Below, in pieces: positions 57,929 through 64,000 of a stretch of 64,000 nucleotides of DNA (position 1 is the first letter of the stretch; every line of letters starts with the position of its first letter). Origin of the DNA: Brachybacterium sp. YJGR34 (GTDB lineage: Bacteria > Actinomycetota > Actinomycetes > Actinomycetales > Dermabacteraceae); NCBI RefSeq assembly GCF_003347015.1, contig NZ_PNFB01000023.1:1-64000 (forward strand), given 5' to 3'. The notes under the pieces are model-generated. The model saw only the letters and a list, made by a program, of their open reading frames with translations. It was not told the origin of the DNA and did not search any database. The translations under genes were made by a program, and so were the position numbers.

Positions 57929-59160
57929 CCGTCGGCACCACCCCCGACCCGACCACCGCACCGGCACCCGGCGCCCGCTCGTCGCAGGATCAGGGCCCCG
58001 CACGGGTCGCCCTGATTGGGACGCACGGCTTCGGCCGGGTCCACCTGCGCAACCTCGAGCGCCTCCAGGCCGCCGGGCTCGCCCGCCTGGTGGGCGTGGT
58101 CGACGTCGCCGAGCCGCCCGAGGAGCTGCGCGCGCTCCACCACGCCTCCCTCGAGGACCTGCTGGGGGCCGTCGCCGAGGAGGACCGGCCGGAGATCGTC
58201 GCCATCGCCACCCCGATCGGCTCCCACGTCCCCCTGGCGCGGCAGGCCCTCGCCGCGGGGCTCGACGTGTACCTCGAGAAGCCGCCGGTCCCGGCTCTCG
58301 AGGACCACTGGGAGCTGCTGGAAGCGGCGGAGGCCGCCGGTCGGTCCGTCCAGGTGGGCTTCCAGGCCCGCGGCGGAGCGGGCGTGGACGCGCTGCGGGA
58401 GGAGGTCGCCTCCGGCGCGCTCGGCGCGATCGGCACCGTGCGCGTGTACGGGGCCTGGCTGCGCGACCGCGCCTACTACCAGCGCTCCGCCTGGGCCGGC
58501 CGGCGCCGGCTGGACGGCCGCCGGGTGGCCGACGGCGTGGCCACCAACCCGCTCGCGCACGCCGTGCACGCCGGGCTGGTCATCGCCGGCATCGACCGGG
58601 TCGAGGACATCGACGCGGTGACCACCGAGCTGCGCCGCGCCCATGACATCGAGGCCGACGACACCACCTTCCTGCGGATCGATCCCGCCGGTGACGGCCC
58701 CGCCGTGGTCTGCGCGCTGACCACCACCGCGCCCGCGCAGAGCGCCCCGTGGATCGAGATCCAGGGGCCCCGCGGCACCCACCGCCTCCGCTACACCGAT
58801 GACACCTCCCGCCGCGTCCCGGCCGACGGCGGCCCCGTCGAGCTCGCCCACGAGCGCAGGGACCTCATGGAGAACCTCATCGCCCATGTCCGCGACCGGG
58901 ACGTGCCGCTGATCTCCCCGCTGCACTCCACCGGGGCGTTCTCCGCGGTGCTCGAGGCCATCCAGTCCGTCCCCGACCCGCTGCCGATCGATGCCGAGGC
59001 GGTCGACTGGCAGGGGGAGGAGGATGCCGCCCACCCCGTGGTGCGCGACATCGAGCAGACCCTCCACGCCGCCCTCGACAGCGGCCGTCCCTTCAGCGAG
59101 CTCGGCGTGGCCTGGGCGCGCCCCGACGCGATCAGCCGCTGGAGCCCGCCCACCGCCTGA
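57925..59160 (+). CDS. Gfo/Idh/MocA-family oxidoreductase 2
   Basis: 411 residues. After a 25-residue Pro/Ala-rich lead comes ARVALIGTHGFGRVHLRNLE (Rossmann) and VAIATPIGSHVPLARQALAAGLDVYLEKPPV with the conserved EKP; the C-terminal domain has TNPLAHAVHAGLVIAGI, where His residues may take the catalytic role. Distinct in sequence from its neighbour, so the pair probably performs two different steps, or forward and reverse oxidation at one carbon. Translationally coupled to it. Confidence 0.88.
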   Translation: MTVGTTPDPTTAPAPGARSSQDQGPARVALIGTHGFGRVHLRNLERLQAAGLARLVGVVDVAEPPEELRALHHASLEDLLGAVAEEDRPEIVAIATPIGSHVPLARQALAAGLDVYLEKPPVPALEDHWELLEAAEAAGRSVQVGFQARGGAGVDALREEVASGALGAIGTVRVYGAWLRDRAYYQRSAWAGRRRLDGRRVADGVATNPLAHAVHAGLVIAGIDRVEDIDAVTTELRRAHDIEADDTTFLRIDPAGDGPAVVCALTTTAPAQSAPWIEIQGPRGTHRLRYTDDTSRRVPADGGPVELAHERRDLMENLIAHVRDRDVPLISPLHSTGAFSAVLEAIQSVPDPLPIDAEAVDWQGEEDAAHPVVRDIEQTLHAALDSGRPFSELGVAWARPDAISRWSPPTA

Positions 59161-59202
59161 GCCACCGGAGCGCAGGACCCGCACCCGAGCACGAGGAGCC
59201 CC

Positions 59203-61848
59203 ATGACCACTGCCCGCATCGACCATGCCCGCGCGGCGCTGACCAGCCCGGACCCGGCCGCGCGCCCGATGATGCGCTGGTGGTGGTTCGGGCCCGACGT
59301 CGAGGACGCGGAGATCGACCGCGAGCTGCGCGCCATGGCCGCGGCCGGGCTCGGCGGCGCGGAGGTCTCCTTCGTGTACCCGCTGCGGGAGGGGTCCGAG
59401 GAGTTCCTCTCCGCGGCGATGCTCGGCCATCTGCGCCATGCCGCGGAGACCGCCCGGGAGCTCGGGCTGCGGCTCGACGTCACCCTGGGCAGCGGCTGGT
59501 CCTACGGCGGCGGGCACATCGATCCCGAGCACGCCTCGCGCCGGCTGCGCTGGGAGCGCCGGGACCTCTCGCCGGCCGCGCTCGAGGTGCCGATCACGAG
59601 CCCGTGGCCGGGGGACGAGCTGGTCGCCGCGTACCTCGGCGAGGGCTTCCCGCCCGCGGACTGGTCCCTGCTGGAGCGGGACGGCGAGGTGCTCCGCATC
59701 CCCGCCGGCCGCGGGCCGCGCACCGTCCTGCTGGCCTGGTCGGAGCTCACCGGACAGCAGGTCAAGCGCTCCTCCGCCGGTGCCGAGGGCCCCGTGCTGG
59801 ACCACTATTCGGCAGAGGCGACCCGGCACCACCTGCAGGTGGTGGGCGAGCCGCTGCTGGAGGCGGTGCCCGGGGAGATGCTCGGCTCCGTGTTCTGCGA
59901 CAGCCTCGAGGTCTACGGCGCGAACTGGACCGCCGGCCTGCCTGCGGAGTTCGCGCGCCGCCGCGGCTACGAGCTGCTGCCCGTGCTGCACCGCCTGCAG
60001 ATCGACGAGCCCGGCTCCGCTGAGCTGCGGATCGACGTGGGCCGCACCCTCGGTGAGCTGGTCGAGGAGAACTTCGTGGCGACCTGCTCCGCCTGGGCGC
60101 GCGAGCACGGCACCCGCTTCCGCCTCCAGGGCTACGGCCAGCCGCCCATCACCCTCAGCGGCAATCGCAGCGCGGATCTCATCGAGGGGGAGGGCTGGGG
60201 GTGGGACGGCCTGCCGCAGACCCGCTGGGCATCCTCCGCCGCGCACCTGGACGACCGTGAGGTGGTCTCCAGCGAGATCTGGACCTGGGTGCACTCCCCG
60301 TCCTTCCGCGCCACGCCGCTGGACCTCAAGGGCGAGGCGCACGAGCACCTGCTGCTGGGCATCAACCACGTCGTGGGCCACGGCTGGCCTTACTCGCCGC
60401 CCGAGGTCCCGGGGATGGGCTGGTACTTCTACGCCTCCGGCGCGCTGGACGACCGCAACCCCTGGTGGCCCGCCATGCCGGAGCTCACCGCGTACCTGAC
60501 TCGACTGTGCTCCCTGCTGCGGCTGGGCCGGCCGATCGCCGAGGTGAAGGTCTACCTCCCCTCCGACGACGTCCGGGCCGCCCACGGCGCGGGCTTCGAC
60601 CTGTGGCGGGCGTGCCGCGAGCACATCGGCCCCGAGATCCCGGCCGCGATCCGCCGTGCCGGGCACGACCTCGACCTCGTCGACGATGCCGCGCTCAAGC
60701 AGCTCGCCCCCGAGGACGCCCCCGTGGTGGTCCTGCCCGAGGTCACCAGCCTCCCGGCCGGCACCGGCGCCTGGCTCGACGCGGTCCGCGAGGCCGGCGG
60801 CATCGTTCTCGCCGTGGGGGCCGACGCCTCCCTGGCCTGCCCGGCCTATCCGGCGGCGATGCCCGCGACCCGCGCCTCCTTCGCCGCGGTGCTCGAAGCG
60901 GCGCTGCCCCCGGACACTGCGCTGGAGGGGGACGGCGGGGAGATCGGCGTGGTCCACCGCCGCCTCGCCGACGGGGACCTGCTCCTCGTGGCGAACACCG
61001 GGAACAGCCTGCGCACCGTGCGCGTGCGACCGCGTGCGCTGCGCGCCGAGCACGAGCAGTGGGACGCGCGCACGGGCACGATCCGACCGGCGACCTGGGA
61101 CGGGGACGCGCTGCAGGTGACGCTGCACCCCTATGAGGCGACGGTGCTCGTGGGGACGGGGGAGGTCCGCGAGGACGGCGCGGCCGTCCCCGCTCCCTGG
61201 TTCGCGAGCGGTGCGGCCGCGGCGCCCGTCGGCGGCTCCGCGACGCCCGGCGCCCCTGAGCCGGCCCCCGCCGCCGGGTCGACCGCGCGGACCCTCGACG
61301 GGCCCTGGCGGTACGCCCCCGGGGACACGGCAGGCCCCGCGGCGCTGGGCGAGGTGACCCTGCCCCACCGCTGGGCGGAGCACGGCACGGGCGGGGAGAG
61401 GGCCGGCACCTACGAGACCACCATCCACCTCACGGCGGAGGACCTCGCCGGCGGGGAGCGTCTCGTCCTGGACCTCGGCCCCGGCGCGCCGCTGCCGAAC
61501 ACCGCCCGCCAGCCCCAGAGCTACCGGGCGCTGCTGGCCGCACCGGTGCGCGAGGTCGCCGAGGTCCTGATCGACGGCGAGGTGGCGGGCCTGCTCTGGG
61601 ACGCCCCGTACCGCCTCGACCTCACCGATCACCTGCGGGAGGGGGAGAACACCCTGCGCCTGGTGGTGCGGAGCACCGCCGCCGCCCAGGTCGCCGCCGA
61701 CGAGTACGCGGAGGGCATCATCGCGGAGAGCCGCCGCGTCTACGGGCGCCGCTTCGACCAGCAGGATCTCGACCTCGCCCTCGACCAGGTCGACCCCGGC
61801 CTGCACGTGGTGCCCACCCTGCGCCGCGAGCCGCGCCCGGTCTCCTGA
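59203..61848 (+). CDS. GH106-type glycoside hydrolase (alpha-L-rhamnosidase-like), cytosolic
   Basis: 881 residues. The N-terminal catalytic module has the GH106 look: RPMMRWWWFGPDVEDAEIDR, MAAAGLGGAEVSFVYPL, RLDVTLGSGWSYGGGHI, then DSLEVYGANWTAGLPAEFAR and SSEIWTWVHSPSFRATPLDL. A jelly-roll beta-sandwich lies near the C-terminus (about 735-830). An Ala/Pro/Gly-rich linker (about 665-700) joins the parts. No signal peptide is present at the chosen start or in frame upstream, so it should act on imported glycosides. GH106 enzymes known so far release alpha-L-rhamnose; the exact linkage here is open. Confidence 0.82.
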   Translation: MTTARIDHARAALTSPDPAARPMMRWWWFGPDVEDAEIDRELRAMAAAGLGGAEVSFVYPLREGSEEFLSAAMLGHLRHAAETARELGLRLDVTLGSGWSYGGGHIDPEHASRRLRWERRDLSPAALEVPITSPWPGDELVAAYLGEGFPPADWSLLERDGEVLRIPAGRGPRTVLLAWSELTGQQVKRSSAGAEGPVLDHYSAEATRHHLQVVGEPLLEAVPGEMLGSVFCDSLEVYGANWTAGLPAEFARRRGYELLPVLHRLQIDEPGSAELRIDVGRTLGELVEENFVATCSAWAREHGTRFRLQGYGQPPITLSGNRSADLIEGEGWGWDGLPQTRWASSAAHLDDREVVSSEIWTWVHSPSFRATPLDLKGEAHEHLLLGINHVVGHGWPYSPPEVPGMGWYFYASGALDDRNPWWPAMPELTAYLTRLCSLLRLGRPIAEVKVYLPSDDVRAAHGAGFDLWRACREHIGPEIPAAIRRAGHDLDLVDDAALKQLAPEDAPVVVLPEVTSLPAGTGAWLDAVREAGGIVLAVGADASLACPAYPAAMPATRASFAAVLEAALPPDTALEGDGGEIGVVHRRLADGDLLLVANTGNSLRTVRVRPRALRAEHEQWDARTGTIRPATWDGDALQVTLHPYEATVLVGTGEVREDGAAVPAPWFASGAAAAPVGGSATPGAPEPAPAAGSTARTLDGPWRYAPGDTAGPAALGEVTLPHRWAEHGTGGERAGTYETTIHLTAEDLAGGERLVLDLGPGAPLPNTARQPQSYRALLAAPVREVAEVLIDGEVAGLLWDAPYRLDLTDHLREGENTLRLVVRSTAAAQVAADEYAEGIIAESRRVYGRRFDQQDLDLALDQVDPGLHVVPTLRREPRPVS

Positions 61849-62079
61849 CCTGCGCCCCCGTCGTCGGAGCGAGCTTCTCGACCGTCGTGGCGAGAGGGGA
61901 GCTGCGCCGTGGATCCACAGGATGGTCGCGGGGAGGGGAGGTGCCGGCGCCCCGCGCGCCCCCTCCGCGCGGCGGATGGGACGGGAGGTCGCAGTCATGC
62001 AACGCTGATCCCCTGACGGCCGCCGCGAGGGCGCGGAGGTGCCACGATCGGGTCATGACGCTCGAAATGACCAAAGTTG

Positions 62080-62132
62080 CCCGAACTGTTATCGAAGTTT
62101 CCACGTTCATGCACCCGAACTGTGACTAGTGT
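62080..62132 (+). promoter_or_regulatory. Candidate promoter with direct repeats before the dipeptide-type operon
   Basis: CCCGAACTGT at 62080-62089 and again at 62114-62123, 34 bases apart, with TAGTGT (62127-62132) as -10. The stretch around TTATCGAAGTTTCC is AT-rich for this genome. The earlier part of the 319-base gap (61849-62050) shows nothing I recognise. Confidence 0.45.
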
Positions 62133-62167
62133 TCGTCGTGAGCACTGTCGCTTGTCGGAGGAGAGCC

Positions 62168-63268
62168 ATGGCCGTTGACGCGTCGCCTTCCCACGCCCCA
62201 CCGGGGCGCCCGCCCGCTGCCGCGCGCCGGGCGAGCCTGGGGCACCGGGTGTACCACTCGTTCCTCCTGAGGCGCCTGCTGCGCTCTGCCTTCGTGATCT
62301 GGGTGGTCGCCACGGGCGTGTTCCTCATGGTCCGCCTGCTGCCGGGCAATCCGGTCGACGTCTACGTCAATCAGCAGATCGCCCTCTACGGGAAGACCTA
62401 CGAGCAGGCCTCCGCCGAGGCGGAGAACTACTTCCGCTTCGACCCCACCACCCCGATCTGGCAGCAGTACCTCGACTACCTCGGCGGGCTGCTGCGCGGG
62501 GACATGGGCACCTCGATAGCGACCCCGGGCGTGACGGTCCTGGAGAAGATCTCCCACTACCTGCCGTGGACGCTCTACAGCGTGGGCCTCGCCCTGCTCA
62601 TCTCGATCACGATCGGGCTGCTGCTGGGCATGATCATGGCCTACCGCCGTGGCGGGGTCATCGATCACGCGGTCTCCGTGGTCGGCAGCATCTTCCACGC
62701 GATCCCCAACTACCTGCTGGCGATCCTCATCGTGGTCGTCGGCGCCGTGCAGCTGGGGATCATCGACTACACCCGGATGCGCGGCAACGTCTCGCCCGGC
62801 GTCACCCCGGAGCTCTCGCTCCGCTTCCTCTCGGACATCGGCTACCACGCGACCCTGCCGATGATCACTTACATCCTCACCACCTTCGGCACCTGGGCAC
62901 TGATCATGAAGTCCTCGACCACGCAGGTCCTCGGCGAGGACTACGTGACGGTGGCGAAGGCACGCGGGCTCAAGGAGAGCCGGGTGCAGACCAACTACGT
63001 CGGCCGCAACGCCCTGCTCCCGCTCATCGCGCAGATCGCCACGCAGGCCGGGTTCATCGTCGGCGGCGCGATCTTCGTCGAGCAGACCTTCTCCTACGAG
63101 GGCATCGGGCTGCTGCTGTTCGAATCGATCAACTCCCGCGACTACCCGACCATCCAGGGCGTGCTGCTCGTCGTGACGATCACGGTGGTCCTCGCCAACC
63201 TCGCGGCGGACCTGGTCAACGCCGCCCTCGACCCACGGATCCGCCTCGGCGAAGGAGGTGCGGCATGA
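62168..63268 (+). CDS. Dipeptide/oligopeptide-type ABC permease (DppB family)
   Basis: 366 residues, ATG with GGAGGAGAG upstream. RRLLRSAFVIWVVATGVFLM and VRLLPGNPVDVYVNQQ are the first helix and the typical loop; the core has LGLLLGMIMAYRRG-like IGLLLGMIMAYRRGG, SIFHAIPNYLLAILIVVVGA and the EAA loop YVTVAKARGLKESRV. About six helices. Family carries peptides, nickel or oligosaccharides; the ligand is not evident because the binding protein is outside the window. Overlaps the next gene by four bases. Confidence 0.92.
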   Translation: MAVDASPSHAPPGRPPAAARRASLGHRVYHSFLLRRLLRSAFVIWVVATGVFLMVRLLPGNPVDVYVNQQIALYGKTYEQASAEAENYFRFDPTTPIWQQYLDYLGGLLRGDMGTSIATPGVTVLEKISHYLPWTLYSVGLALLISITIGLLLGMIMAYRRGGVIDHAVSVVGSIFHAIPNYLLAILIVVVGAVQLGIIDYTRMRGNVSPGVTPELSLRFLSDIGYHATLPMITYILTTFGTWALIMKSSTTQVLGEDYVTVAKARGLKESRVQTNYVGRNALLPLIAQIATQAGFIVGGAIFVEQTFSYEGIGLLLFESINSRDYPTIQGVLLVVTITVVLANLAADLVNAALDPRIRLGEGGAA

Positions 63269-64000
63269 CCGCGACGTCCTCTCCCGTGACCACCGCGACC
63301 TCCGCCGCCCCGCGGACGAAGGCCGCCGCCGCGAACCCGCTGCGCCGCCTGGCCAGCGAGATGACCCGCAGCGCCTCGGGCTTCGTGGGCCTCTGCCTGG
63401 TGCTCGCGATCCTGCTGATCTCCCTGGTGGGGCCGCTGATCATGGGCACCGATGTCCCCGGGGACCCGGCCCGCGCCTGGGAGCCGCCGAGCGGCGAGCA
63501 CTGGCTGGGCCTCGAGGGCAGCGGCAAGGACACCCTGCACCTGGTCGTCATCGGCGGCCGGCCGGTGCTCATGGTCGGCTTCCTCGCCGCCACCATCACC
63601 ACCGTGATCGCCGTGTCGATCGGCTCTCTGGCCGGCTACTTCGGCGGTCGCTTCGACGCCCTGATGCTGCAGCTGACCGACATCGTCATGACGGTCCCCC
63701 AGATCGTGCTGCTCGCCGTGGTGGGCGCCTTCTACCAGCTGGACTCGCCCACCCTGCTGGCCGTGATCATCGGCGTGCTGAGCTGGCCGGTGCTGATGCG
63801 CTCGATCCGTGCCCAGGTGCTCTCCCTCAAGGAGCGTGAGTTCGTGGAGGCCGCGCAGCTGCTGGACGTGGGCTGGGTGCGCATCGTCTTCGGGGAGATC
63901 GTCCCCAACATGGCCAGCTACATCCTCATCAACTTCATCATCGCGGTCACCAACGCCATCTACGCGATGGTGGGCCTCTACCTGCTGGGCCTGGCCCCGC
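63265..64000 (+). CDS. Dipeptide/oligopeptide-type ABC permease (DppC family), cut by window end
   Basis: At least 245 residues, running off the window without a stop. The N-terminal OppC_N region (GFVGLCLVLAILLISLVGPL) is followed by the DppC landmark PPSGEHWLGLEGSGKDTLHL, where GTDxxGRD is the usual form, then VLMVGFLAATITTVIAVSIG, IVMTVPQIVLLAVVGAFYQL and the EAA loop REFVEAAQLLDVGWVRIVFG. ATG overlaps the DppB stop. The ATPase genes presumably follow beyond 64000. Confidence 0.9.
   Translation, partial: MTATSSPVTTATSAAPRTKAAAANPLRRLASEMTRSASGFVGLCLVLAILLISLVGPLIMGTDVPGDPARAWEPPSGEHWLGLEGSGKDTLHLVVIGGRPVLMVGFLAATITTVIAVSIGSLAGYFGGRFDALMLQLTDIVMTVPQIVLLAVVGAFYQLDSPTLLAVIIGVLSWPVLMRSIRAQVLSLKEREFVEAAQLLDVGWVRIVFGEIVPNMASYILINFIIAVTNAIYAMVGLYLLGLAP

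Noticed and set aside
57436-61998. A 1520-codon open frame antisense to the GH106-type and Gfo/Idh genes
   Set aside because: It is a composition effect of GC-rich coding DNA read on the other strand; its product is Arg/Gly/Ala/Pro rich with no domain, while the plus strand carries three recognisable enzymes.
1-64000. CRISPR arrays, tRNA or rRNA genes, insertion sequences
   Set aside because: No regularly spaced identical repeats, no tRNA-like cloverleaf with TTCGANNC arms that I could complete, and no transposase motif were seen. The palindromes and tandem octamers do not have spacer architecture.

Overview
The window is high-GC DNA (roughly 70 percent or more by eye) with dense, short-spaced genes, many 4-base ATGA/GTGA overlaps, several genes without a Shine-Dalgarno sequence that begin 6-7 bases after a TANNNT hexamer, and twin-arginine lipoprotein signals. 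This points to an actinobacterium of the Micrococcales. A Brachybacterium-like Dermabacteraceae genome is my best guess, by inference only. I find about 60 protein genes, no rRNA, no tRNA, no CRISPR array and no insertion sequence. It reads as chromosomal metabolic DNA dominated by transport and carbohydrate or polyol catabolism.

Layout. 1-6.5 kb: an ArsR/SRPBCC module, a membrane protein, a FadB-type beta-oxidation enzyme, a DUF4352-like protein and an aminotransferase. 6.5-11.4 kb: GtrA, a PdxK-type pyridoxal kinase and a four-gene osmoprotectant ABC operon. 11.4-15.1 kb: a second SRPBCC/ArsR module, FdhD, an ASCH protein and a DUF559-like nuclease-fold protein. 15.3-20.7 kb: a SorC-family regulator divergent from glpD-glpF-glpK. 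21-26 kb: PutP, an SMP-30 lactonase, an AraC regulator divergent from a flavodoxin-fold oxidoreductase, and a VOC protein.

26-38.8 kb is the most coherent accessory locus. It contains an FGGY kinase, a SorC/EryD-like regulator, an EltD-like erythritol/threitol dehydrogenase, a DUF2291 protein with a complete three-component sugar ABC importer, a polyol-permease-like MFS protein, a DhaKL-type erythrulose kinase and an RpiB/DerI-type isomerase. Two promoters in it share a nearly identical operator that runs into the -35 element. I read it as a tetritol (erythritol/threitol) utilisation regulon that brings substrate in by two routes and delivers erythrose 4-phosphate. The triosephosphate-isomerase-like step expected on the L-erythrulose branch is not in the window.

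39-45 kb: a NiaP-like MFS transporter, a CUT1 sugar ABC set (binding protein plus two permeases) and its LacI regulator. 45-50 kb: Nudix, fused PxpBC, PxpA (5-oxoprolinase), a sirtuin and DedA in one minus-strand run. 50-62 kb: three paralogous sugar-binding lipoproteins around one permease pair, followed by two Gfo/Idh oxidoreductases and a GH106-type glycosidase with no export signal. This looks like a system that imports a glycoside and processes it in the cytosol. 62-64 kb: the start of a dipeptide-type ABC permease operon cut by the window end.

The noncoding DNA carries structure of its own: a dispersed 49-bp palindrome in three copies whose arms show compensatory changes, a tandem pair of 40-bp nested palindromes, a triple hairpin between glpD and glpF, two hairpins with the same stem core in the GH106 operon, and two ArsR operators with identical half-site spacing.
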